Source: JAIVGV01 sp031425275 (GTDB lineage Bacteria > Acidobacteriota > Blastocatellia > Pyrinomonadales > Pyrinomonadaceae). Taken from it: a stretch of 15,912 nucleotides of DNA. The notes under the pieces were generated by a model. It was not told where the DNA came from, did no database searches, and was given only the letters and a program-made list of their open reading frames with translations. The stretch spans positions 1-15,912 of the forward strand of contig JANPJA010000039.1 of assembly GCA_031425275.1 (NCBI GenBank). Reading direction: 5' to 3'. Below are positions 1-6,282 of this stretch, in pieces; the stretch's first letter is position 1, and each line of letters begins with the position of its first letter. A program made the position numbers and the translations under genes.

Positions 1-2841
1 GGCCGGAGCGCGGGCGGCGGGCGGCACGGCGGCGGCGACGCGCGCGGCGGCGGAGCGCGGCGCGGGCGGGATGAAGGCGGCGGCGACACTTCCGCGAAGG
101 GCCGCGACGAGCAAGCCCGCCAGTCGGCCGCGATTGACGAAGCGATCTTGCGAACGGCCGCGCGCTCCTCGCGTCAAGGCCCCGTCCGCCGCCTGCTCGA
201 AGGCATCGGCACGCCCGACACTTCGGAGTTCAAGCCCGACCCGTTCCAACTCGAAGCCCTCGCCGCGCTCGAACGCGAAGACGTGTTAGTCACCGCGCCC
301 ACGGGGAGCGGCAAGACGTGGATCGCGCGCGAGGAGATTCGACGCCTGCTCGCGGAAGGCCGCCGCGCGTGGTACACCAGCCCGCTCAAAGCCCTGACCA
401 ACTCGAAGTATCACGAGTTCGCGGAAGTCTTCGGCCCCGGCGCGGTCGGCATCCTGACGGGCGACCGCAAGGAAAACTCCGACGCCCCGCTCGTCGTCGG
501 CACGGCCGAGGTCTATCGCAACCAACTCTTCGACGCCATGCGCGAGGGTCGCGACTTGCGCGCCGACTTAGTCATCCTCGACGAAGCGCATTACCTCGCC
601 GACGAGGAGCGCGGCCACGTGTGGGAGGAGGCCATCATCCTCACGCCGCCGCGCGTGCGCCTGCTCCTGCTCTCCGCGACGGTGGGCAACGCCGAAGATT
701 TCGCCGCGTGGATCGAGGAGGTCAGAGGGGTGCGCTGCGGCATCGTCTCGCGCCCCGGCGCGCGGCCCGTCCCGTTGCGCGCCGCCTTCCTCTACCCCGA
801 CGGACAACTCGCCCCGCTCCTCGACGAAGCGAACCGACTCAACCACGAAGTCTCGAATTTCCTCCAACACGCGAGCGCGCGCGGCGGGCATTCAGACTCG
901 CGCCGGGGCGAGCGGCGCGGCCCGCGTCGCGACGAACGCCCTTCGTCGCGCATGAACATCCCCGAGATGCCGCCCGGCACGCTCCTCGGCGCGCTCGCCA
1001 TCTACGACCTGCTCCCGGCCATCGTCTTCCTCCCCACGCGCCGCCGCTGCGACGAGGCCGCGACGGAAGCCGCGCTCTCCGACCGCGACGGCGACGCCGC
1101 GCGGCGCGAGGCGCGGCGCGCGCTCCTCGAAGAGTTGGCGGAGGAACACCCGGAGATCAGGCGTCATAGACACTGGCACACGGCCCTGCGCGGCGGCGTC
1201 GCCTCGCACCACGCCGGACATCTGCCCGCGTGGAAGCTCGCCGTCGAAAAGCTGATGGCGTCGGGACTGCTCGACGCGATCTTCGCGACGGCGACGGTCG
1301 CGGCCGGAGTTGACTTCCCCGCCCGCACGGTCGTGCTGGCGAACATGGACGTGCGGCGCGGACAGGGGTGGCGCATCCTGACGGCCTCCGAGTTTCAACA
1401 GATGACGGGCCGCGCCGGGCGGCGGGGGCGCGACCGCGTCGGCTTCATCGTCGCCGCGCCGGGAATGCATCAGGAGCCGCAGAAGATGGCCGCGCTGCTC
1501 GGCGCGCAGTCCGACCCGTTGGAGAGCCAGTTCCGCGCGACCTACACGACGCTCCTCAATCTGCTCGACGCCTACGGCAGCTTCGCGCAGGTGCGCGAGA
1601 CGGCCTCGCGCAGTTTCGCGCACCGCGAAACTTTGGAGCGCATCACGCGCCTCGAACGCGAGCGCGCGGAGACCGAGGGGCGCATCGCCGAACGACTCCG
1701 CGCGGCCGGCTGCGATCTCTCGCCAATGGTCGCGCGCGGCCTCGAACGCCTCGCCGCCGCGCGCGACCGCCTGCTCACAGGTGCACCGCAGACAAACTAC
1801 GAAGTCTTCATGCAATGGCTCGACGAGGTGATCGTGCCCGGTCGCGTTGTCGGCGTCGGGCGCGCGAGCAAGCGTCTGATCTTCGTCACCGAACGGCGGC
1901 CCGGCGGCTTTGTCGGCCAGCGCGAGGACGGGCGGCGCGCGCACGTCACGCTCGACCGGGTGGGGCGCGTCTATGAGCAAATCCACCCGCGCACCGAGGC
2001 CGCGCGCGACGCGGCGTTCGCCGACGTGCTCGCCAAGCGCGCGCCGGCCCTCGAAGAGCCGCGCCTGCGCGACGCGCGCTCGCAGTCGGACGACGCCGTC
2101 TCGCTCATCAACGATCTGCTGGACGAGATGAGCGCGCCCGCGCTCGGCCGGGAAGGCAAGGCCGACGACGCGGAGCGCGCGGCTTGTGAAGCAGCCCTGT
2201 GGGCGGTCGTCGGCGAGGCGGGGGCCATCGAAGGGATGGAGCGGCGCGCGGAGGTTTTGCGCGGCGAGGTCTGGCAGCCCTTCGAGCGGCGCGCGCACGT
2301 GCTCGCGCACTTCGGCTATCTGGACTTCGCCTCGGAGCGCGTCACCGAGCGCGGGCGCTGGCTCGCCGACCTGCGCGTGGATCGGCCGCTCCTCGTCGGC
2401 GAGGCGCTGGAGCGAAACCTCTTCGCCGCGCTCGACGCCCCGCGCGCCGCCGCCCTCGCCGCCGCCCTCGCCGCCGACTCCGACCGCGATTACGGCCAAC
2501 TCGAACTCGACGACGCCCTGGTGCGCACGCTCGCGTCGTTCGAGCGCATCGCCTACGAGGTCGGCGGCATCGAGTGGCAACAGGAGATCGAGCCCGCGCC
2601 GGAGATCAACTTCTCGGCGGCGGCGGCCACCGCGCGTTGGGCGCGCGGCGCGACGTGGGAAACCTTGGTGCGCGAGACGCGCGCCGAAGAGGGCGACCTC
2701 TTCCGTATGCTCTCGCGCACGGGCGAGTCGCTGTTGCAAATCTCGAATCTGCGCGAGACGCACGCGCAGGCCGCGCGCGTCGCCAAAGCGGCCGCCGACG
2801 CCATCCTGCGCGAGCCGGTGCGCTCGGACGAAGCTCTGTAA
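1..2841 (+). CDS. Ski2-like DExH-box RNA/DNA helicase (5' partial)
   Basis: ATP-dependent superfamily 2 helicase, probably acting on RNA in the cytoplasm. Numbering from a TTG at 148: motif I APTGSGKT at 50-57, DEAH at 145-148, SAT at 176-178, motif V TATVAAGVDFPA at 380-391, and motif VI QMTGRAGRRG at 418-427. The DEAH box with the GVDFPA and QMTGRAGR signatures is typical of the Ski2/Mtr4 group. A long C-terminal part (about 480-897) has a beta-rich segment near 550-620 and then helices; I cannot confirm a DSHCT domain. The frame stays open upstream of the TTG to base 1, without an ATG or GTG, and encodes a Gly/Arg-rich stretch, so the true start is probably left of the window. A second Arg-rich insert sits at about 243-268, between the two RecA-like domains. 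The stop lies 46 nt before the SGNH hydrolase start, suggesting co-transcription. The class is certain; the substrate is unknown. Confidence 0.9.
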   Translation, partial: GRSAGGGRHGGGDARGGGARRGRDEGGGDTSAKGRDEQARQSAAIDEAILRTAARSSRQGPVRRLLEGIGTPDTSEFKPDPFQLEALAALEREDVLVTAPTGSGKTWIAREEIRRLLAEGRRAWYTSPLKALTNSKYHEFAEVFGPGAVGILTGDRKENSDAPLVVGTAEVYRNQLFDAMREGRDLRADLVILDEAHYLADEERGHVWEEAIILTPPRVRLLLLSATVGNAEDFAAWIEEVRGVRCGIVSRPGARPVPLRAAFLYPDGQLAPLLDEANRLNHEVSNFLQHASARGGHSDSRRGERRGPRRDERPSSRMNIPEMPPGTLLGALAIYDLLPAIVFLPTRRRCDEAATEAALSDRDGDAARREARRALLEELAEEHPEIRRHRHWHTALRGGVASHHAGHLPAWKLAVEKLMASGLLDAIFATATVAAGVDFPARTVVLANMDVRRGQGWRILTASEFQQMTGRAGRRGRDRVGFIVAAPGMHQEPQKMAALLGAQSDPLESQFRATYTTLLNLLDAYGSFAQVRETASRSFAHRETLERITRLERERAETEGRIAERLRAAGCDLSPMVARGLERLAAARDRLLTGAPQTNYEVFMQWLDEVIVPGRVVGVGRASKRLIFVTERRPGGFVGQREDGRRAHVTLDRVGRVYEQIHPRTEAARDAAFADVLAKRAPALEEPRLRDARSQSDDAVSLINDLLDEMSAPALGREGKADDAERAACEAALWAVVGEAGAIEGMERRAEVLRGEVWQPFERRAHVLAHFGYLDFASERVTERGRWLADLRVDRPLLVGEALERNLFAALDAPRAAALAAALAADSDRDYGQLELDDALVRTLASFERIAYEVGGIEWQQEIEPAPEINFSAAAATARWARGATWETLVRETRAEEGDLFRMLSRTGESLLQISNLRETHAQAARVAKAAADAILREPVRSDEAL

Positions 2842-2871
2842 TCAAGCGATCAGTTTGTGGACACGATTGGC

Positions 2872-2879
2872 AGGAGGAG
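2872..2879 (+). promoter_or_regulatory. Strong ribosome binding site of the SGNH hydrolase
   Basis: AGGAGGAG, near-perfect anti-16S complementarity, 8 nt before the ATG at 2888. It decides the start within a frame that is open for about 700 nt upstream. Confidence 0.8.
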
Positions 2880-2887
2880 AGTCGGGC

Positions 2888-3541
2888 ATGAGCGGCGGCG
2901 GGGCGGAGTCGGGGGCGCGTGCGGCGGGCGGGCGGGCGGTCGTTTATGTCGCGCTCGGGGATTCGACGGGCGTCGGCGTCGGGGCGCGCAAAGGCGGCGG
3001 CTACGTCGCGCGACTCTTCGAGCGCATCGAGCGGGAGCGGCCCGGCTCGCGCGTCGTGAATTTGTGCGTGAGCGGCGCGCGCACCGGTGACCTGCTGCGT
3101 CACCAACTCCCGCGCGTCGCCGCCCTGCGCCCGACGCTCGTCACCGTCGGCATCGGCATCAACGATCTGACGAGCCTCGTCCCGGCCGCAAACTTCGAGG
3201 CGAACTTCGATGAGATCGTCTCGCGGCTGCGCGCCGACGCGCCCGACGCGCGGCTCGTCCTCTCGAACCTCCCCGACATCTCGCCCGCGCCCGTCGTGCC
3301 CGCACACCTGCGCGCCGACGCCGTCCGCCGCATCAAACTCTTCAACGAGATCGTCGCCCGCGTGGCCGCGCGCCATCGCGACGTGCGCGTCGCTGACGCT
3401 TATCATTCGAGCCGCGAAGTGATCGCGGCGCACCCCGAGTTCTTCTGCGCGGACGGCTTCCACCCGTCGGCCGAGGGCTACGAGTACTGGGCCAAGCTGC
3501 TGTGGCCGGCGGTGAAGGCGGAGATCGGGCAAGACGAATAA
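2888..3541 (+). CDS. SGNH/GDSL-family hydrolase (esterase/lipase-like)
   Basis: A 217-residue single-domain SGNH hydrolase. All four blocks are visible: GDS at 24-26 with nucleophile Ser26, block II Gly in CVSGARTGD (G63), block III GIGIND with Asn92, and block V DGFHPS with Asp189 and His192 completing the triad. These enzymes cleave ester or acyl bonds in lipids, acyl-thioesters or acetylated sugars; the substrate cannot be read here. There is no signal peptide or membrane segment, so it should be cytoplasmic. The ATG at 2888 was chosen because an AGGAGGAG ribosome site lies 8 nt upstream (2872-2879) and the GDS motif then falls near the N-terminus as usual. The frame is open far upstream, but that overlaps the helicase and is a shadow. 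It follows the helicase by 46 nt and probably shares its transcript. Confidence 0.88.
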   Translation: MSGGGAESGARAAGGRAVVYVALGDSTGVGVGARKGGGYVARLFERIERERPGSRVVNLCVSGARTGDLLRHQLPRVAALRPTLVTVGIGINDLTSLVPAANFEANFDEIVSRLRADAPDARLVLSNLPDISPAPVVPAHLRADAVRRIKLFNEIVARVAARHRDVRVADAYHSSREVIAAHPEFFCADGFHPSAEGYEYWAKLLWPAVKAEIGQDE

Positions 3542-3738
3542 AGGGAGTTGGTTAAAAATTGAAGCGGGGTAATGGTCAACGGAGAAGACCGTGGCAATCG
3601 CCGCCCGCGCGGGCTTTCTCGCCCATTTTTAACTTTTCGTCCGTTTCGCCCTAACCCTTTCCCCCGTGTTAGTATTCGGCGTGTGGAACGGGTGCGGGCG
3701 CGTTCGCGTATGGTGTTGACGGAGGTACTGAAAATTAA
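3542..3738. other. Intergenic spacer with a weak inverted repeat and promoter-like box
   Basis: This 197-bp spacer is more AT-rich than its surroundings. A perfect 9-bp inverted repeat, GTTAAAAAT (3551-3559) and ATTTTTAAC (3625-3633), brackets a GC-rich self-complementary stretch GCCCGCGCGGGC (3603-3614) followed by TTTCT. Together these could end transcription of the SGNH gene, though the GC palindrome has almost no loop. TAGTAT at 3670-3675 resembles a -10 box for the next gene but has no convincing -35. Confidence 0.35.
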
Positions 3739-4029
3739 ATGAACGACACGAAAGACCCACGCTATAACACGGGCGATTGCCTGCGCGACGCTTTCCGCTT
3801 CTTGGCCGACGCCAAGTTCGCCATCCTGCCGCGCGACGTGGCGCACAGCCTCGGCGAGTTCGAGAAGAACTTGTGGGGCAGCGTCCGCTGGCTCGCCGAC
3901 CGGAGCGTCGAGTACATCGACGACGCGCTCGCGGGCGGCGACCGCCTGCGCGACGAGTGGCAGCGCAGCCGCGGCACGCGGCCATCGCCCGCGCCCAACG
4001 CGACGGAAGGCACGGCGGGGGGCATCTAG
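3739..4029 (+). CDS. Small uncharacterised protein, 96 aa
   Basis: I do not recognise a family. The protein looks mainly helical and soluble through about residue 78, with a Trp-containing stretch (LWGSVRWLADRSVEYIDDAL) suggesting an amphipathic helix, then a short Pro/Thr/Ala tail that is probably disordered. There is no signal peptide, membrane segment or cysteine pair. The start is ATG 3739; GGAGG at 3721-3725 is a ribosome site with a longish 13-nt spacer. It stands alone between two spacers and ends 8 nt before the heptamer repeat that precedes ispH. Coding status rests on the ribosome site, the biased composition and the plausible sequence, and is not supported by homology. Confidence 0.6.
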   Translation: MNDTKDPRYNTGDCLRDAFRFLADAKFAILPRDVAHSLGEFEKNLWGSVRWLADRSVEYIDDALAGGDRLRDEWQRSRGTRPSPAPNATEGTAGGI

Positions 4030-4037
4030 GAATTTTC

Positions 4038-4144
4038 GATTGCGGATTGCGGATTGCGGATTTGAAGAACAGGACAGAGCTTCTTAAGCGAGTGCCCGGC
4101 TTTTCAATCCGCAATCCGCAATCCGCAATCCGCAATCCGCAATC
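4038..4144. repeat. Heptamer-array inverted repeat upstream of ispH
   Basis: The left arm holds three perfect tandem copies of GATTGCG (4038-4058) followed by GATTTGA (4059-4065). The right arm holds TTCAATC (4103-4109) followed by five perfect copies of the reverse complement CGCAATC (4110-4144). A 37-nt stretch (4066-4102) separates them. The arms can form a long hairpin in several registers 7 nt apart because the copy numbers differ (3 against 5). The left arm begins 8 nt after the stop of the 96-aa gene and the right arm abuts the ispH ribosome site. Confidence 0.95.
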
Positions 4145-4148
4145 GAGG
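4145..4148 (+). promoter_or_regulatory. Ribosome binding site deciding the ispH start
   Basis: GAGG directly after the last heptamer. It is 2 nt from ATG 4151 and 5 nt from ATG 4154, so the second ATG is favoured. A hairpin formed by the repeat would end at this site and could affect ribosome access; that is inference. Confidence 0.5.
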
Positions 4149-4153
4149 TAATG

Positions 4154-5008
4154 ATGCAGGTTTTGCTGGCTGAAGAGTTCGGGTTTTGTTTCGGCGTCGA
4201 GCGCGCGGTGCAGATGGTGGAGGGCGCGCTTCAAGCGGGCGCAACCGTGCGCACGCTCGGCCCGCTGATTCACAACACGCAGGAGACGGGGCGGCTCGAA
4301 GCCGGGGGCGTGCGCACCATCGACTCGCCCGCCGAGGTCGGCGCGGGCGTGACGGCCGTCATCCGTGCCCACGGCGTGACGCCCGAAGTGCAGCGCGAGC
4401 TGGAAGCGCGGGCCGGGCAGGTGGTTGACGCCACGTGCCCGTTCGTCACCAAAGTGCAGAAGCTGGCCGAGCGCGCCGCCGAAGAGGGGCGCGATGTCGT
4501 CGTCGTCGGCAGCCCCGACCACCCGGAGATGATCGGCGTCAAAGGCTACGCGCCGCACAACGCGCACGTCGTCAGAGACGCGAGCGAGGTCGCTTCCCTG
4601 CCGCGTTTGCGCGCGCCGCTCGTCGTCTCGCAGACGACGATCAAGCTCTCGACCTTTCTCGAAGCGGCCGAGGCCGTGCGCGCGAAGTCGGACGTGGAGC
4701 CGCAGGTCATCAACACCATCTGTTCGGCGACGCGCGACCGGCAGGACGCGGCCCGCGCGCTGGCCGGTCAGGTCGATGCCTTCTACATCATCGGCGGCCG
4801 CCACTCGTCGAACAGCATCAAGCTGCTCTCGGTCTGTCAGGAAAGTTGCCCGCGCAGTTTTCTCATCGAGACCGACGCGGAGATCAACCCGGAGGACGTG
4901 CGCGGCCTCGCGCGCGTCGGCGTCACGGCCGGGGCCTCGACGCCGAACTGGCTCATCGAGCAGGTGGTCGCGCGGCTCAAAGAGATCGGCGCGCGCCACG
5001 AAAAATAA
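4154..5008 (+). CDS. ispH: 4-hydroxy-3-methylbut-2-enyl diphosphate reductase (IspH/LytB)
   Basis: Last enzyme of the MEP pathway. It reductively dehydroxylates HMBPP to IPP and DMAPP in the cytoplasm, using a 4Fe-4S cluster. From ATG 4154 (284 aa, a normal length) the three cluster cysteines are Cys12 (FGFCFGV), Cys95 (DATCPFV) and Cys190 (NTICSAT). The substrate-binding residues are also in place: His40 (GPLIHN), His73 (RAHG), His123 and Glu125 (DHPE), the SQTT motif at 159-162, and the SSNS motif at 218-221. All catalytic positions expected for the family appear intact. An alternative start at ATG 4151 adds one Met and leaves only 2 nt to the GAGG site. The gene stands alone: a heptamer repeat abuts it upstream and another begins inside its stop codon, facing a convergent gene. 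Confidence 0.96.
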   Translation: MQVLLAEEFGFCFGVERAVQMVEGALQAGATVRTLGPLIHNTQETGRLEAGGVRTIDSPAEVGAGVTAVIRAHGVTPEVQRELEARAGQVVDATCPFVTKVQKLAERAAEEGRDVVVVGSPDHPEMIGVKGYAPHNAHVVRDASEVASLPRLRAPLVVSQTTIKLSTFLEAAEAVRAKSDVEPQVINTICSATRDRQDAARALAGQVDAFYIIGGRHSSNSIKLLSVCQESCPRSFLIETDAEINPEDVRGLARVGVTAGASTPNWLIEQVVARLKEIGARHEK

Positions 5009-5090
5009 GTCTGAAGTCTGAACGATGAACGATGAAGGCGTGGTCACTCAACCGGAGTGACCACGCCTTCATCGTTCAGACTTCTGACTT
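5001..5090 (-). terminator. Probable intrinsic terminator, possibly bidirectional
   Basis: The heptamer hairpin has a perfect 19-bp inner stem (5031-5049 with 5055-5073) and a 5-nt loop. Read on the minus strand it is followed after one A by five T (complement of 5001-5005), a classic intrinsic terminator for the gene at 5096-5731. On the plus strand the tail TCTTATT is weaker, so termination of ispH here is less certain. Confidence 0.6.
5007..5090. repeat. Palindromic twelve-heptamer element between convergent genes
   Basis: The 84 bp split exactly into heptamers. The left arm reads A A B B C D with A=AAGTCTG, B=AACGATG, C=AAGGCGT and D=GGTCACT (5007-5048). Then comes a 7-nt loop CAACCGG (5049-5055). 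The right arm (5056-5090) reads D', C', B', A', then a one-base variant of A' (CTGACTT). The only differences between arms are one missing B unit and one substitution. The first two bases belong to the ispH stop codon, and the element ends 5 nt before the stop of the convergent gene. Confidence 0.95.
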
Positions 5091-5095
5091 TCTTA

Positions 5096-5731
5096 TTATG
5101 CTTCGTCGCTCTCGTCCGCGCGTTCGAGCGTGTTGACGACCCAGCCGGCCTCTTCCGAGCCGTAGTCGTCGGCCTGAATTTCGAGCGCGTGGCGCGCGAC
5201 CGTAGCGTCCACGGGGTCGCCGAGCAGGTCGATGAGCGCGCTCGTGGGCTTTTGCGCGAGGGCCTCGTGGGCGATGGCCCGTAGCGCCGGGGCGGGGTTG
5301 CGGGCCAGCTCGCAGATTTCGCTCGGCGCGAGCCGGGCCGTGATCGTGTCGGCGATCAGATCGACGCGGGCGTAGTCGCTCGCGCGCAGGGCGCGCTCCA
5401 GCAGTTGCGCGAAGACCTCGGCGGTGCGCGCCTCGTGCTGGAGGACGAAGGCGCAGGCGTTGGCCATGCGGCGGAGTTCGCTCGACTGCTCCGCGCTCAA
5501 GACCTGTTGCTGACCGGCCTCGGCCGCGCGGTCGTCGAGGGCCGCGAGCAGGCGGCTCAACTCCCACTCGGAGCGCGCGTCGTAGGCGGCGCGCGACTGA
5601 GAAGTGCCCGGCGCGGGGGCCGGCTGCAAGGCCCGCTCGACGAGTCCGCGTGTCGAAGGCCGCAAGCCCTCCCACACGCTCGCCACGCGCCCGCCCAGCT
5701 CTTCAAAACTTACCCTCAAGCTTTTTTCCAT
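5096..5731 (-). CDS. Uncharacterised helical, possibly HEAT-like, protein, 211 aa
   Basis: No family recognised. The protein is acidic and looks almost wholly alpha-helical. Its C-terminal half has short Ala/Leu-rich helical units with turns (for example around PAPALRAIAHEALAQ and DPVDATVARHALEI), resembling HEAT/armadillo-type repeats. A Gln-rich linker and an Ala/Pro-rich loop lie in the N-terminal half. There is no signal peptide, membrane segment or metal motif. The start is ATG at 5729-5731; the ribosome site is weak. A plausible promoter lies upstream on the minus strand. It converges on ispH, with the heptamer hairpin between the two stops. It lies downstream of the 72-aa gene on the same strand but 166 bp away, so it may be transcribed separately. 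Confidence 0.65.
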   Translation of the reverse strand: MEKSLRVSFEELGGRVASVWEGLRPSTRGLVERALQPAPAPGTSQSRAAYDARSEWELSRLLAALDDRAAEAGQQQVLSAEQSSELRRMANACAFVLQHEARTAEVFAQLLERALRASDYARVDLIADTITARLAPSEICELARNPAPALRAIAHEALAQKPTSALIDLLGDPVDATVARHALEIQADDYGSEEAGWVVNTLERADESDEA

Positions 5732-5769
5732 CGCCTTCGTGCCCGGGCGTTCGCCGCCCGAACGGTTGT

Positions 5770-5796
5770 ACTATACATGAAAAAGTTCGGAGTCAA
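5770..5796 (-). promoter_or_regulatory. Candidate promoter of the 211-aa gene
   Basis: On the minus strand TTGACT (complement of 5791-5796) is followed after 15 nt by TATAGT (complement of 5770-5775). Each box matches five of six sigma70 consensus bases, but the spacer is short. The 5' leader would be about 30 nt. The -35 box overlaps the left arm of a heptamer-type inverted repeat. Confidence 0.45.
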
Positions 5797-5864
5797 GAAG
5801 TGACCATTCGGGAGGCGGAAGGCCCGACGGTTTCAGCCCTCAAGTCGAATCTCGTCCGGCCTTA

Positions 5865-5899
5865 CAATCCGCAATCCAAACTCCGAACTCCGCAATTTT
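5865..5899. repeat. Heptamer array at the 3' end of the 72-aa gene
   Basis: Five contiguous heptamers read on the plus strand: CAATCCG, CAATCCA, AACTCCG, AACTCCG, CAATTTT. The first unit is a circular permutation of the unit in the array upstream of ispH. The last unit overlaps by two bases the stop codon of the minus-strand 72-aa gene. A short inverted partner exists: AGTTCGGAGT at 5784-5793 is the exact reverse complement of 5880-5889. Confidence 0.8.
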
Positions 5900-6116
5900 A
5901 AGGGTTGTGGTCGATGATCTCGGTGATCAGGTCGAAGGTGATTTTGACGATCTCGCCGTCGCCGCGCGCGATCTTGACGCTGGGTTTGGTGAGCGCCTGC
6001 GTCGTCTTCATGCTGGCGACCCGGCCGCGGACGCGCTGGCCGTCGCTGGTGACGATCTCGATGTTGTCCTTCTTGTAGAGCGGCTGGAGGGCGGCGAGGG
6101 CTTTAGTGACTTCCAC
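5898..6116 (-). CDS. Small protein with a probable SH3/Sm-like beta-barrel, 72 aa
   Basis: The first ~16 residues look helical (ALAALQPLYK). The rest alternates short beta strands around a DGQRVRGRV turn, a conserved-looking KPSVKI strand, GDGEIVKI, and a closing FDLITEIID strand. That pattern resembles small SH3/Sm-like barrels such as the C-terminal domain of RimP; this is inference from layout, not recognised homology. The protein would be soluble and cytoplasmic. The start is GTG at 6114-6116 because an in-frame TAA lies just upstream; AAAGG is a ribosome site about 12 nt away. It is divergent from the zinc-ribbon/PDZ gene. Its stop overlaps a heptamer array. Confidence 0.7.
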   Translation of the reverse strand: MEVTKALAALQPLYKKDNIEIVTSDGQRVRGRVASMKTTQALTKPSVKIARGDGEIVKITFDLITEIIDHNP

Positions 6117-6152
6117 GTCGGGTTACTGCCTTTCACTGCGAATATGGGCGAG

Positions 6153-6181
6153 AGTTTAGACGCGCGCCGCGCAATGTGCAA
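6153..6181 (-). promoter_or_regulatory. Candidate promoter of the 72-aa gene
   Basis: On the minus strand TTGCAC (complement of 6176-6181), a 17-nt spacer and TAAACT (complement of 6153-6158) form a plausible sigma70-type promoter with a leader of roughly 30 nt. The boxes match three and four of six consensus bases. Confidence 0.4.
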
Positions 6182-6201
6182 CCGCGACGCCTGCGCGGGC
6201 G

Positions 6202-6207
6202 TATAAT
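6202..6207 (+). promoter_or_regulatory. Perfect -10 box upstream of the zinc-ribbon/PDZ gene
   Basis: TATAAT, a full consensus -10 in otherwise GC-rich DNA. No good -35 is seen 16-18 nt upstream. Transcription would begin near 6213, so the TTG at 6208 cannot be the translation start and ATG 6283 is favoured. The divergent minus-strand promoter lies about 20 nt to the left. Confidence 0.5.
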
Positions 6208-6282
6208 TTGGCGCGGCGGAGATTGGCCGCAAACACCCCCGCCGCGCGCGACAGACAAGCCCGAGACGAAACGACCACGAAG

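Noticed and set aside
892..2763. Minus-strand open frame of 623 codons opposite the helicase
   Set aside because: Arg/Ala/Gly-rich composition and no motifs; the plus strand has all helicase motifs over the same region.
2186..2887. Upstream extension of the SGNH hydrolase frame
   Set aside because: It overlaps the helicase C-terminus, is Arg/Ser-rich low-complexity sequence, and the strong ribosome site marks ATG 2888.
4038..4144. CRISPR-like array
   Set aside because: Units are 7 bp, contiguous and without spacers, and no cas gene is near.
3629..5047. Minus-strand open frame of 472 codons
   Set aside because: It runs antisense through ispH and across the heptamer array. The ispH frame carries all catalytic residues, so this is a shadow in GC-rich DNA.
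6208..6282. TTG 6208 as start of the zinc-ribbon/PDZ gene
   Set aside because: It directly follows a consensus TATAAT, so it would lie upstream of the transcription start; ATG 6283 fits better.
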